From positions 124,001 to 188,000 of the forward strand of contig NZ_JACTVJ010000010.1 in the NCBI RefSeq assembly GCF_014493765.1: a stretch of 64,000 nt of DNA. The letters run 5' to 3'. The position numbers were made by a program, and so were the translations under genes. Shown here piece by piece: positions 51,821 to 60,950 of this stretch (the first letter of the stretch is position 1; each line of letters begins with the position of its first letter). The stretch is from Streptomyces polyasparticus. Its GTDB lineage: Bacteria; Actinomycetota; Actinomycetes; Streptomycetales; Streptomycetaceae. Under the pieces are notes generated by a model. The model saw nothing but the letters and a program-made list of their open reading frames with translations, had not been told where the DNA came from and ran no database searches.

Positions 51821-53187
51821 TCACGTGGCCGTCGGATCCGAGGCCCTGTCCTGCGTCCAGCGCCGCGCGCGGGCCACCGCCTCGCGCTGGGCGCCGAACA
51901 CGTCGGGGTCGGCGGCAGAACCGCGTCCTCGCCCAGCTCCTGTGCCAGGCCGGTGCGTTGCAGCACGGCCAGGAGCCGTGGCTCGACGCCCGCGAGGTAG
52001 AGGCGGCCGCCGTGGGACCGCAGGTCGCGGGCGTAGCGGCGCAGCAGCTTGAGGACGGCGGAGGAGGGGACGTCGGGGACTCCGCGCAGCCCGAGGACCA
52101 CGGCGGCGCCCCGCGCGTCCTTCGTGTCCGGCCACTGTTCGTCGAGCCTCGGCGCCTCGGCGAACAGCGAGGAACCGCCGTAGTACAGGACGGTCACGGT
52201 GCCGGGGCGATCTTGGCGGGTACGTCGCCGACCTGCCAGCGGCCGTCCGCGGTCTCGGTGAGCGTGTGCAGATCACCCTGCCGGGCCGCCTGCACGCAGT
52301 ACAGGAGCAGCGAGAGCACCGCGCCGATCACGATGGCCTGCTGGAGCGGGAGCTGGGTGGTCGCGAGGAAGGTGACGACCATCGCAGCCGCCGACAGCGG
52401 AGAGGTCCGCAGGACAAGTCGGATGTCCGGGATACGGCTCACGATCAGCTCGCACCTGATCACGATGATCAGGCCGCCGATGACCGGCATCGGGATCCGC
52501 TCGTCGAGCGAGCCGCGCGTCAGGACGAGCAGCGCCGGCCACAGCCCGGCGAAGATCCCGGTCCAGCGGGTACGGGCCCCGGCGCTGACGGCGACGCCCG
52601 TACGGGACATCGAGCCGCCGGTGGGCAGGGCGCCGAACAGACCGCCGCCGATGTTGCCGAGCCCCTGCGCCACGAAGTCGCCGTTCACCGAGGACTTCGA
52701 GCCGTCGGGGTTGGGCACGGTCGGCCCGATCGACGCGGCCTGCGCGAGGCCCACCAGGGCGACGGCGAACGCTCCCGGCAGCAGCGCCCCCACGGCCGAC
52801 AGGTCCGGGGCGGTGAAGGAGGGCAGCGCGGCCGGGATGCGGCCGATGTCACGGGCCAGTTCGACCTGGGTGGCGAGCACGGCCACACCCACGCTCACCA
52901 CGAGCAGCGCCACCAGGACCGCCACCGGTTCGAGACGCCTGACGAGCCGCACCAGAAACCAGACGGCGACCGTGACAAGCGCGGTCATGGTCGCCGCGAG
53001 CTGCCAGTCCCCGATGTGCACGAGCCAGTCGCCGAGTTGGACGAGCTTGCTGTGGCCGTCGGGTTTGTAGCCGGTGGCGTCCTTCAGGCGCCATGCCCTC
53101 GGGGATGGAGAACAGGCCGGTGACGAGCCCGGCGGAGACGTCGGACGGCTTGGGCTTGCCCAGGCGGGGCAGATGCGGTCGTTTCAT
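51821..53187 (-). pseudogene. SulP family sulfate permease, internally deleted and frameshifted
   Basis: The start (ATG 53187, MKRPHLPRLGKPKPSDVSAG, then L-F-S-I-P-E-G-M-A) is a SulP N-terminus. Right after E-G-M-A, near 53085-53093, the sequence jumps to L-K-D-A-T-G-Y-K-P-D-G, which normally lies about 110 residues later, so several membrane helices are gone and the frame changes. The remaining core follows (VELARDIGRIPAALPSF, GLGNIGGGLFGALPTGGSMS) to a false stop at 52194. A missing C there would join it to the STAS domain (V-L-Y-Y-G-G-S-S-L-F). Another missing G near 51910 breaks that domain. The gene cannot encode a working transporter. Confidence 0.85.
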
Positions 53188-53841
53188 GCCGCCAGTCCGC
53201 TGATCGCGTCCCCCACGTACTTCGTTCCGAGGACCACCAGGACGACGGTCATGATCGCCGCATTGTGCTCGGCCATCCACGCCGTCCAACTGCCCAGCAC
53301 GCGCTCCGACTTGGCGCCGCCGAAGACGTACACGAGCAGGGGAAGCGGCACGCACAGCGAACCGATGAGTACGAACAGGACACCCGCGACAGCCTTGCCG
53401 CCCGCGCTCGCCGGACTGCTCGCGATGGACGCCGCGCCGCCGATGGCCAGCACGAGGTTCTTCGGATTGGCGCCGGAGAGCAGCGCCGCGAGCCCGGCCG
53501 ATTTGGCCGGCGTGAAGGTGTCGATCGCCCGCATCCAGCCCGGCGACCGGTGCACCTCATCCTCCTTGGGACGCCCCCCCGCCACTGCCTGACGCCCATC
53601 AGCAGGAACAGCACGCCGAGGGCGAGCTTGAGCCAGTACGTCCAAGTCGCGGGCGTTCTGCCGTCGTCGGCCCCGGCGCCGGAGCCGGCCGCCACGACCA
53701 CGGCGGTGACCAGGTCGAGCGTGAGCATCCAGCCCAGCGTGAACGCGGTGCCGTTCCCTTGCCGCGCGGAGTCGCCGGCATCAGGACCATCGCGATGAGG
53801 GGCAACGGGCTGATGGCGATACCGACAGCCGATGCGAGCAT
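53184..53841 (-). pseudogene. GAP family membrane protein, frameshifted twice
   Basis: Three frames together encode a GAP (Sap/sulfolipid-1-addressing) type six-helix protein: LASAVGIAISPLPLIAMVLM; then MLTLDLVTAVVVAAGSGAG and WTYWLKLALGVLFLLMGVRQ; then FTPAKSAGLAALLSGANPKN and IMTVVLVVLGTKYVGDAISG. The shifts fall near 53750-53765 (one G missing after G-K-G) and in the C-run at 53574-53580 (seven C, where eight would restore the frame). Its stop overlaps the ATG of the SulP gene, so the two formed an operon. The original start may lie slightly upstream of ATG 53841. Confidence 0.8.
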
Positions 53842-53944
53842 CTGTCCGATGGCGTCGCCCCTTGCTGCCTCACGCGTGCAGAGCCTGCCCGCCCCGGCGA
53901 CGACAGGGCCGAGCCTCGCCGGGCCTTGAGGCCGCCGCAACGGA

Positions 53945-53958
53945 CGTACGGCCGTACG
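53945..53958. promoter_or_regulatory. 14-bp perfect palindrome upstream of the lipoprotein gene
   Basis: CGTACGGCCGTACG is self-complementary and lies 97 bases before the lipoprotein start, in the region divergent from the broken GAP/SulP pair. It may be an operator. Confidence 0.3.
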
Positions 53959-54055
53959 GGTGAACGGCTGGCCGGGCCCGCCGCCCCGCATGCGGTCGCA
54001 GGTCAGGAGCACTTCACTGGCAGGAAGCACGCCCGCAACGAATGACGGAGGCGAC

Positions 54056-54538
54056 ATGGCTGGTCAATGGACCCGCGTTCTGGCGACTGGAACCCTGGCG
54101 GCGCTCGCCCTGGGCGCCGCGGGCTGTTCGGACGACGGCAGCAGCCCGTCGGACGTCGCGAGCAAGGCGGCCTCCGCCGTCAGCTCGGTGGGAGCCGAGG
54201 TCACGGCCGCCGCGTCCTCCGCCGCCGCGCAGGCACAGCAGAAGCTCGACGAGGTCAAGAACAGCGTCGACGCCAAGGGCGACGTACAGCTGGGCGACCC
54301 GGCCACGGACGGCGAGGGCCGCACCACGGTCGAGGTCACGGCCGACAACAAGGAGGACGCCACGAAGTCCTTCGCGGTCCAGGTCGACTTCCGCGACTCG
54401 GGCGGCAACCTGCTCGACACCGTGGTGGTCACGGTCCCGGACGTGGCCGCCGGCAAGTCCGGCAAGGCCACGGCGCGCAGCAACCGCAAGCTCTCCGGAG
54501 ACGTGACGACGGACATCAAGACCGCGCTGCGGTACTGA
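54056..54538 (+). CDS. Lipoprotein with FxLYD-like domain
   Basis: A 160-residue lipoprotein with an AGGAG-type site (GACGGAGGCG) before the ATG. The signal peptide ends in L-G-A-A-G-C near residue 22. An Ala/Ser/Gln-rich segment (SSAAAQAQQKLDEVKNS) probably forms a helix. The C-terminal 80 residues (TTVEVTADNKEDATKSFAVQ, then DFRDSGGNLLDTVVVTVPDV) have the immunoglobulin-like FxLYD pattern. It is anchored outside the membrane; no partner is evident. Confidence 0.82.
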   Translation: MAGQWTRVLATGTLAALALGAAGCSDDGSSPSDVASKAASAVSSVGAEVTAAASSAAAQAQQKLDEVKNSVDAKGDVQLGDPATDGEGRTTVEVTADNKEDATKSFAVQVDFRDSGGNLLDTVVVTVPDVAAGKSGKATARSNRKLSGDVTTDIKTALRY

Positions 54539-54664
54539 GAGCTGCCCCGGCGCGCCCCTCGTATCCCAGCTTGTGCACACCCCGTAACACCGCCGGTCTC
54601 CGCGACCGGTAGCGTTTCCTGGCCGGCCAAGTCGCTTGACGCCGGGGAACGATGAGGGGGAAAC

Positions 54665-55327
54665 GTGTCCACGGACATACGCAGCGGGGCAGCCGCGGTT
54701 TCGGGCGGGGCCGGAGTCAGCGCCTGGAAGTCGGCGCGCAGGACGCTCGGACTGATCGCCTTCGGGTGGGCGGCCGCCGTGGGCAACACCCTGCTCGCGT
54801 ATCTGACGTCCGGCACGGACGCCATCCCGATCATCGTCGGGGTGGTGCTGTGCTTCGTCTTCGTCATGCTCCTGGTGTTTCTGCACCGCGCCTGGTGGCT
54901 GGGCGTGCTGGCCCTGGTGCCCGCCTTGTTCGTCCTGGTCGGCTCGGTGCAGTACCCGCCCGAGGGCGCCCTTGATCTGCGCGGCGTACGGGAGCCGGTG
55001 GTGGTCGTCGCGGACAGTGCTGCCGGTACCAGCAGCAACAACCACCAGCTCACCCTGAAGAACACCGAGACCGGCAGGGAGTTGGCGGAGAAGCTCACCT
55101 ACCGGGGCCAGGCCGGGGCGCCGGAGGTGGGCGAACGGCTCGACATCATCCGCGATCCGGACGGCCGGGTGCCGATGGAGGAAGCCGACTCCGTCGACGC
55201 CTCCGAAGAGCTCCGCAACCTGGTCGGGGGCGCCGCCGTATGGACCCTGATGGCCCTCCTGGCCGGCCGCCGCGGCCATGTGCGGCGCCGCCGGGGTCGC
55301 GAACTCAGGGATCTGCCCACCTGGTGA
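54665..55327 (+). CDS. Membrane protein of unknown function (DUF3592-like)
   Basis: A 220-residue protein starting at GTG 54665 with GAGGGG upstream. Three membrane helices occupy about residues 27-47, 55-75 and 78-96, followed by a soluble domain resembling DUF3592-like folds (TGRELAEKLTYRGQAGAPEV and GERLDIIRDPDG) and a possible fourth helix near 190 before a strongly basic tail (RRGHVRRRRGREL). No activity is known. It is convergent with the ROK gene. Confidence 0.65.
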   Translation: MSTDIRSGAAAVSGGAGVSAWKSARRTLGLIAFGWAAAVGNTLLAYLTSGTDAIPIIVGVVLCFVFVMLLVFLHRAWWLGVLALVPALFVLVGSVQYPPEGALDLRGVREPVVVVADSAAGTSSNNHQLTLKNTETGRELAEKLTYRGQAGAPEVGERLDIIRDPDGRVPMEEADSVDASEELRNLVGGAAVWTLMALLAGRRGHVRRRRGRELRDLPTW

Positions 55328-55340
55328 GCCGAGAGGCCCG

Positions 55341-55368
55341 GGGCACCGCGGCCCGTCCGCCGGTGCCC
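55341..55368. terminator. Hairpin between convergent membrane-protein and ROK genes
   Basis: GGGCACC (55341-55347) pairs with GGTGCCC (55362-55368), and GCGG (55348-55351) with CCGC (55357-55360), giving an 11-base-pair stem with one bulged C and a five-base loop. Its right arm abuts the ROK stop codon. Confidence 0.6.
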
Positions 55369-56522
55369 TAGCGGCCCGTGACGGTGCCCTCCACCGCGAA
55401 GAGCTCTTCCTCCACGTGGTCCAGCGCCAGGCGCAGCGCGCCCGTGGCCACCGCCGCCTCGCCCAGCATCGACAGTGCCACTCGCGGCGGACGCAGGCAG
55501 TAACGTGCCAACTCCCGGCGCAGCGGCTCCAGTACGCCGTCGAGACCGGCCGCCCAGCCGCCGATCACGACCAGCTCCGGGTCGAGGGCGAGGACCAGCG
55601 CCGCCACATCGTGGACCAGTCGCTGGATGTACCGGTCGACGGCCGCCTTCGCGCCGACATCACCCTCGCGGGCGTGCTGGAAGACCTCGGTGACCGCCTG
55701 CTCGTCCAGCGGGTGCAGCGGTTCGTCCGTGGTCGACAGCAAGGTCTCCGGGGTGACCTCGCGGCCGAGCAGATGCAGCGCACCGATCTCGCCCGCGGCG
55801 CCCCCGTATCCCCGGTGCAGCCGCCCGCCGATCAGCGAACCCGCACCCGGGCTGAGACCGGCGAGCACGAACACCACGTCGTCGGAGTCGCGCGCCGCGC
55901 CCTTCCAATGCTCGGCCACCGCCGCGGTGTTGGCGTCGTTCTCCACCAGGACCGGGCACTTGAAGGAGCGGCGCAGCCGCTCGCCCAGCGGCAGACCCGT
56001 CCAGCCGGGCAGCGCCGTGCCGAGGCGCACCGTGCCGTCGGCCTCGACGATGCCGGGGCTGCCGACGCCGACCGCGCGCAGCGAGCCGCGGGCGATGCCG
56101 GCGCGGCGCAGCAGCTCGGCCACACAGGTGCGAAGACGCTCCAGGCGCTCGTCGGACGAGGCGGTCTCGTCGACCTGCTTCTGGTTGGCGCCGAGCACCT
56201 TGCCGTCGAGATCGGAGAGCATGGCGGCCACGCGGTGCGGGCCGATCTCCAGACCGAGCAGATGTCCGGCCTCCGCACGGAAGCGGAAACGGCGGGCCGG
56301 CCGGCCCTGACGCCGGGCCGCGCCCTCCTCGACGGGTGCCTCGACGACCAGTCCGGCCTCGATCAGACCCTCGACCACGCCCTCGACGGTCGGCCGGGAC
56401 AGGCCGGTGATCCGGGTGATCTCGGTGAGGGTCGCGGAGTCGGCACCCTGCAGGGCATGCAGCACCACGGCCGAGTTGATCCGTCGTAGCAGCGAGGGAT
56501 CCCCGCCGGTCAACCGGCTCAA
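55368..56522 (-). CDS. ROK family transcriptional regulator
   Basis: A 384-residue ROK protein. The N-terminal winged helix (INSAVVLHALQGADSATLTE, then ITGLSRPTVEGVVEGLIEAG) precedes an actin-like kinase fold (LGLEIGPHRVAAML, V-G-V-G-S-P-G, VENDANTAAVAEHW). The Cys-rich zinc motif of typical ROK proteins is absent, so it may not bind sugar in the usual way. The likely start is TTG 56522 (L-S-R-L-T-G-G-D-P-S), preceded by GGAAGGA; an ATG 84 bases upstream would add residues unlike the family. Confidence 0.88.
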   Translation of the reverse strand: MSRLTGGDPSLLRRINSAVVLHALQGADSATLTEITRITGLSRPTVEGVVEGLIEAGLVVEAPVEEGAARRQGRPARRFRFRAEAGHLLGLEIGPHRVAAMLSDLDGKVLGANQKQVDETASSDERLERLRTCVAELLRRAGIARGSLRAVGVGSPGIVEADGTVRLGTALPGWTGLPLGERLRRSFKCPVLVENDANTAAVAEHWKGAARDSDDVVFVLAGLSPGAGSLIGGRLHRGYGGAAGEIGALHLLGREVTPETLLSTTDEPLHPLDEQAVTEVFQHAREGDVGAKAAVDRYIQRLVHDVAALVLALDPELVVIGGWAAGLDGVLEPLRRELARYCLRPPRVALSMLGEAAVATGALRLALDHVEEELFAVEGTVTGR

Positions 56523-56634
56523 CGTACGTCCTTCCTGCTCTGCGACCTGCCTGGCCGGATCGTACTCGCCGCGGCCCGGCCACGGCGAGTGCCCGGAGGC
56601 CCACATTCGGTGGCCCGAAAGCCCTGGAAAGTGA

Positions 56635-57285
56635 TCAGCCGGGCGATACGAACCCCGACTCGTACGCGGCGATCACCGCCTGGGTGCGATCCCGCGCACC
56701 CAACTTCGCCAGTACGGCGCTGACATGGGACTTCACCGTCTCCGCGCCCACCACGAGCTCGGCCGCGATCTCGGCGTTGGACATGCCGCGTGCCATCAGG
56801 CGCAGCACGGCCGCCTCGCGTTCGGTGAGCGCCGCCCGCTCCATCGCCGCACGGGCCGGTGCGCTGCCGTACTCGGCCGCCAGCGAGCGCACCGCCGCCG
56901 GGAACAGCAGCGACTCGCCCTCCGCGACCAGCCGTACGGCATGCACGATCTCCGCGGGCCGGGCGCGCTTGAGCAGAAAGCCGTCGGCGCCGGCGCGCAG
57001 CGCGTCGTACACGTACTCGTCGTTCTCGAAGGTCGTCACCACGAGGATCTTGGGCGGATCATCCACCGTGCGCAGCACCGCACGCGTGGCCTCGATGCCG
57101 TCGAGGAGCGGCATCCGTACGTCCATCGCCACCACATCCGGCCGCAGCGAGCGCACAAGGGGCACCACGGCGGCCCCGTCCGCGGCCTCCCCGACCACCT
57201 CGATGTCGGGCTGTGCCTCGAGTACGGCACGAAGCCCGGCGCGCACCAGCGGTTCGTCGTCGACGAGGAGGACGGAGATCGGCAT
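56635..57285 (-). CDS. Response regulator, NarL/LuxR type
   Basis: A 216-residue two-component regulator. The receiver domain has the acidic pair in V-D-D-E, the phosphorylated Asp in V-V-A-M-D-V-R-M-P, and the Lys in F-L-L-K-R. A LuxR helix-turn-helix (LTEREAAVLRLMARGMSNAE, then L-V-V-G-A-E-T-V-K-S) follows at about 150-210. The partner kinase is the next gene upstream, 62 bases away on the same strand. Together they probably regulate the divergent ABC exporter. Confidence 0.94.
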   Translation of the reverse strand: MPISVLLVDDEPLVRAGLRAVLEAQPDIEVVGEAADGAAVVPLVRSLRPDVVAMDVRMPLLDGIEATRAVLRTVDDPPKILVVTTFENDEYVYDALRAGADGFLLKRARPAEIVHAVRLVAEGESLLFPAAVRSLAAEYGSAPARAAMERAALTEREAAVLRLMARGMSNAEIAAELVVGAETVKSHVSAVLAKLGARDRTQAVIAAYESGFVSPG

Positions 57286-57347
57286 CGGACCAGCTTAGGC
57301 GGTGGCCCGGAGGCGGCCTTGATCACCCTCGGGGTGACGGGCCGCCG

Positions 57348-58559
57348 TCAGGACACCGGCAGATCCACGCTGACCCGCCACTCGCCCTCGCTCGGCCCCG
57401 CCTGCGCACGGCCGCCGAGCAGGGTCGCGCGCTCGCGGATGCCCCGTAGGCCCGAACCGCTGCCGGCGCCGATCGAGCCGCCGTCGAGCGGATTGGTCAC
57501 CGACAACAGCAGACGGCGGTCGCCCGCGGTGATCCGGACCCGGACCGGTACGGATCCCGCATGGCGCAGCACATTGGTGAGGGCCTCCTGCAGGATCCGG
57601 TACGCCTCGCGGGTGACCGGGCCCGGCAAGCGGTCGAGCGGTCCGGTGATCTCCACGTCCACCTTGGCCCCGGCGGCCCGCGCCGAGTCGAGGAGGCGGT
57701 CGGCCTCGGCCAGCGTGGGGCGCCGGTGTGCGGGCTCGCCCGGCTCGCGCAGCACCTTCAGGACCCGCTCCAGATCTTCGAGCGCCGCGCGGCCGGTGTC
57801 CTCGATCGCGGCCAGCGCCTGGTCGGTGAACGCGGGGCTGTTCGCGGCGCGCGCCGCCCCGGCCTGGACGACGGCCACGGTCAGGGCGTGGCCGATCGAG
57901 TCGTGCAGCTCGCGGGCGATGCGGTTGTGTTCGAGCAGCTGCTCGGTGCGCTCCTCGAGGGCGGCGAGCCGCTCGGCGGGGGAGGGGCCGAGCATGCGCA
58001 GTGCCGTCCTGGCCGTCAGCGCTCCCACGCCCGCCGTCACGAAGCCGAGGACGAGCAGCGGCACCGGCACCAGGAACACATAGGCCCAGTGGGAGCCCCG
58101 CGTGGAGAACACATAGTCGCCGCCGGGGTCGTCGCCGACCACCGCGCCGCAGAACTCCAGCGTGGCCGCGCCCGCCTGGATCGACAGCCAGGCCATGGCG
58201 CTGCCCACTTCGAGGCGGAGCACCATCCACAGGGCGGTGACCCCGCGGTCGCGCCAAGTCCGGGCGGGGCGCGCCATGATGACCGGTTCACGGACGTCCT
58301 CGTCCTCCTGGCGCGCATGCCGGCCGGGGAAGAGCATGATCCTGGCCTGCAGCCCCTCGGCCAGGCGCATCGCGGGCACCAGGCCGACCGCCGCCACCAG
58401 CGGGATCGGCAGCAGCGCCAGAAGCAACCAGTGCGCGACCGAGTCGGTGTGCACCCCGACGATGAACGAGCCGATCACCGTGGGCACGGCCCCCACCACC
58501 AGATGGACCCAGCGGGTGTAGGTCACCGCACGGGTCAGCGGGCGCAGGAAACGAGGCAT
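57348..58559 (-). CDS. Sensor histidine kinase (HisKA_3/DesK type)
   Basis: A 403-residue kinase with four or five membrane helices in the first 190 residues. The dimerisation and phosphorylation site is E-L-H-D-S-I-G-H-A-L-T near residue 228. The ATPase domain has R-I-L-Q-E-A-L-T-N-V-L-R-H-A and G-S-G-L-R-G-I-R-E-R. This is the usual partner of NarL-type regulators. The ATG at 58559 opens M-P-R-F-L-R-P-L. It is divergent from the ABC transporter at 58666, 106 bases away, so the signal may be a membrane-acting compound exported by it. Confidence 0.92.
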   Translation of the reverse strand: MPRFLRPLTRAVTYTRWVHLVVGAVPTVIGSFIVGVHTDSVAHWLLLALLPIPLVAAVGLVPAMRLAEGLQARIMLFPGRHARQEDEDVREPVIMARPARTWRDRGVTALWMVLRLEVGSAMAWLSIQAGAATLEFCGAVVGDDPGGDYVFSTRGSHWAYVFLVPVPLLVLGFVTAGVGALTARTALRMLGPSPAERLAALEERTEQLLEHNRIARELHDSIGHALTVAVVQAGAARAANSPAFTDQALAAIEDTGRAALEDLERVLKVLREPGEPAHRRPTLAEADRLLDSARAAGAKVDVEITGPLDRLPGPVTREAYRILQEALTNVLRHAGSVPVRVRITAGDRRLLLSVTNPLDGGSIGAGSGSGLRGIRERATLLGGRAQAGPSEGEWRVSVDLPVS

Positions 58560-58665
58560 ACCGCCATCGTGCCAGCGCGGTGCGACAACCAGTTCCCCCG
58601 CACGGGGGAGAAGATCCCCACCGCCGGGGGAGGACCCGCGACGCGGCGCTCGCGAGGCTGAACCC

Positions 58666-59586
58666 ATGACAAGCATCGAGGTCGCAGCACTCACCAAGGA
58701 GTACGGCAGCACCCGCGCCGTCGACGGCATCACCTTCACCGTGGCACCCGGCAGGGTCACCGGCTTCCTCGGCCCCAACGGCGCCGGCAAGTCCACCACC
58801 ATGCGGCTCGTCCTGGGCCTGGACCGCCCCACCTCGGGCACGGCCACCATCGGGGGACGCACCTACGCCTCGCTCACCGATCCGCTCCGCCAGGTCGGCG
58901 CCCTGCTCGATGCCCAGAACGCGCACGCATCGCGCACCGGCCGCAACCATCTGCGGGCCCTCGCCGTCAGCAACGGCCTCGCACCGGGGCGGGTCGACGA
59001 GGTCCTGGAGGAGACCGGCCTCACCTCCGCGGCCAAGCGCCGCATCAAGACGTACTCGCTCGGCATGCGCCAGCGCCTCGGCATCGCCGCCGCCCTGCTC
59101 GGCGACCCGCCCGTCATCATGCTCGACGAGCCCTCGAACGGGCTCGACCCCGAAGGCATCATCTGGATCCGCGAACTCCTGCGCCGCCTCGCCCGCGAAG
59201 GCCGCACCGTCCTCGTCTCCAGCCACCTCATGAACGAGACCGCCTCCTTCGCCGACCACCTGGTCGTGCTCGGCCGCGGCCGGCTCCTCGCGGACACCCC
59301 GATGCGCGCGTTCCTCGACGCGCACAGCCACGCCCGCGTACGGGTCCGCAGCGCCGAGCAGACACGGCTGCGGCAGGCCCTGATCCAGCAGGGATACGTG
59401 GCCGAGTTCGACGAGGACGGGAAGCTCACGGTCGAGGACGCCAAGGCCGAGGACATCGGCGCGCTCGCCGCCCGTGAAGGAGTGCCGATCCTCGAACTCG
59501 CCGACGAGACGGCCTCCTTGGAACAGGCCTATCTCGCCCTCACCGCCCAGGACGCCGAGTTCGCCGCGGCCCCCAGCCGCCCCTGA
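58666..59586 (+). CDS. ABC transporter ATP-binding protein (ABC-2/CcmA type exporter)
   Basis: A 306-residue ATPase with Walker A G-P-N-G-A-G-K-S-T, signature-region Y-S-L-G-M-R-Q-R, Walker B VIMLDEPSNGLDPEG and switch His in V-S-S-H-L-M. This pattern (SLGMRQR, SNGLDP) is that of daunorubicin-resistance and antibiotic-type ABC-2 exporters. The C-terminal 90 residues are a variable domain. It is followed by its permease 41 bases on, and divergent from the two-component system. Confidence 0.94.
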   Translation: MTSIEVAALTKEYGSTRAVDGITFTVAPGRVTGFLGPNGAGKSTTMRLVLGLDRPTSGTATIGGRTYASLTDPLRQVGALLDAQNAHASRTGRNHLRALAVSNGLAPGRVDEVLEETGLTSAAKRRIKTYSLGMRQRLGIAAALLGDPPVIMLDEPSNGLDPEGIIWIRELLRRLAREGRTVLVSSHLMNETASFADHLVVLGRGRLLADTPMRAFLDAHSHARVRVRSAEQTRLRQALIQQGYVAEFDEDGKLTVEDAKAEDIGALAAREGVPILELADETASLEQAYLALTAQDAEFAAAPSRP

Positions 59587-59627
59587 TTCCGCACTGCTGC
59601 CTTCTGCACTGCCGAGGAGACCCCACC

Positions 59628-60365
59628 ATGACCACCACCGCCGTGCTCCACTCCGAATGGATCAAGATTCGTTCCGTACGGGCCAGTTGGGGCTCGCTCC
59701 TTTCCGTACTGATCGCGGCCCTCGCCATCACACTGCTCGCCTTCCCGCTGATCGGGCAGGCAGAGGCCGACAACCCGGACTACGACGCGATCTTCAGCGC
59801 CTTCTACGCGATCAACTTCGCGCAGATCGCCGCCATCTGCTTCGGCGCCACCGCCTTCTCCTCGGAGTACGCCCACGGCGCGCTGCGCGTCTCGCTCGCC
59901 GCCGTACCGAACAGAGCACTCTTCTACGGGGCGAAGACCGCCGTCATCGGTGCCGCGGCGCTGCTCCTGGGCATGATCACGTCCTTCGTCACGTTCCTCG
60001 TCGGGCAGGCCTTCATGGGGGAGTACGCGATCGGTCTGGGCGACGAGGGAGCACTGAGCGCCTGCGTCGGGGCCGGCATCTACCTGGCGCTCATGGCCCT
60101 GTTCGCCAGCGGACTCACGGCCCTGCTGCGCAGCGGTGTCGCGGTGCTGAGCCTGCTCATCCCGTTCATCCTGATCGTGGGCTTCGTCATCGGTGACATG
60201 TCTGCGGGCGTCGCCGAATACCTCCCCGACCGCGCCGGCCAGGTGATCCTGCACTCGGACCCGACCGGAAGCCTCGGCCCCTGGACCGGGCTCGGCGTGA
60301 CCGCGCTGTGGGCGGCGGGCTCGGTGGGCGCCGGCTGGTGGGCCGTGCGGCGCAGGGACGCCTGA
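59628..60365 (+). CDS. ABC-2 type transporter permease
   Basis: A 245-residue membrane protein with six helices. The N-terminus L-H-S-E-W-I-K-I-R-S-V-R-A-S-W is diagnostic for actinobacterial ABC-2 permeases that work with the preceding ATPase. A segment of about 30 residues after helix one (E-A-D-N-P-D-Y-D-A-I-F) is extracytoplasmic. Probable role: export of, or immunity to, a small lipophilic or peptide compound. Confidence 0.9.
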   Translation: MTTTAVLHSEWIKIRSVRASWGSLLSVLIAALAITLLAFPLIGQAEADNPDYDAIFSAFYAINFAQIAAICFGATAFSSEYAHGALRVSLAAVPNRALFYGAKTAVIGAAALLLGMITSFVTFLVGQAFMGEYAIGLGDEGALSACVGAGIYLALMALFASGLTALLRSGVAVLSLLIPFILIVGFVIGDMSAGVAEYLPDRAGQVILHSDPTGSLGPWTGLGVTALWAAGSVGAGWWAVRRRDA

Positions 60366-60434
60366 GCGCGTCCGCGGCGGGCCGGGCAGCGCGGGGCCCG
60401 GCCCGTTGTCAGTGCCCGTTGCTCTACTGGACCC

Positions 60435-60848
60435 ATGACCGCCGCACCGCGGCCCGAGCCGCACCCGCCGACCGGCGCCGAAGTGCGCCTGCTGCACGAC
60501 CGGTTGGCCGCCCTGGACCTGCTGTGCTCGCACGACCTGGACGCGGAGTACGGGAGGTCGGGCCCGGGCGCGTCCGGGCCGGGCTACCGGATAGCGGAGC
60601 TGGCACGTGACGCGGCACCGGCCGCCCTCGACGCACTGCTCGGCCCGGTAGGCCAGCAGTGGGGCGCTCCGGTCCCTCTCGAACTGCGGGACCTGCCGGG
60701 GCAGATACCCGAGTCCTGGGCCTTCCTCGCCACCCTGGTGGCGGAGGTCCGGATCTGGCGCGCCCGCGACCGCTGGCTGGCCCTGGGTGTCACCCGCGAC
60801 GAGCCCGCCCGCCTGCTCGCGCTGGTCACCACGGCGGACCCGCCGTAG
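60435..60848 (+). CDS. Conserved hypothetical protein
   Basis: A 137-residue protein, mostly helical, with a Pro-rich start, an L-L-H-D-R-L-A-A-L-D-L-L segment, and a C-terminal region (SWAFLATLVAEVRIWRARDR). There is no signal peptide, membrane segment or known motif. It follows the exporter genes with a 69-base gap, and precedes the second secreted paralogue by 102 bases. Coding confidence rests on codon bias and a consistent frame. Confidence 0.6.
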   Translation: MTAAPRPEPHPPTGAEVRLLHDRLAALDLLCSHDLDAEYGRSGPGASGPGYRIAELARDAAPAALDALLGPVGQQWGAPVPLELRDLPGQIPESWAFLATLVAEVRIWRARDRWLALGVTRDEPARLLALVTTADPP

Positions 60849-60950
60849 CGGCCGGTCACCCCAACGGACGCGTACGGCGGGCCGCCGGGGCACCGATGGG
60901 GCTGAGTGGTGCCCACGACCAAGGGGGGACCGCACCCTGGGAGTACGCTC

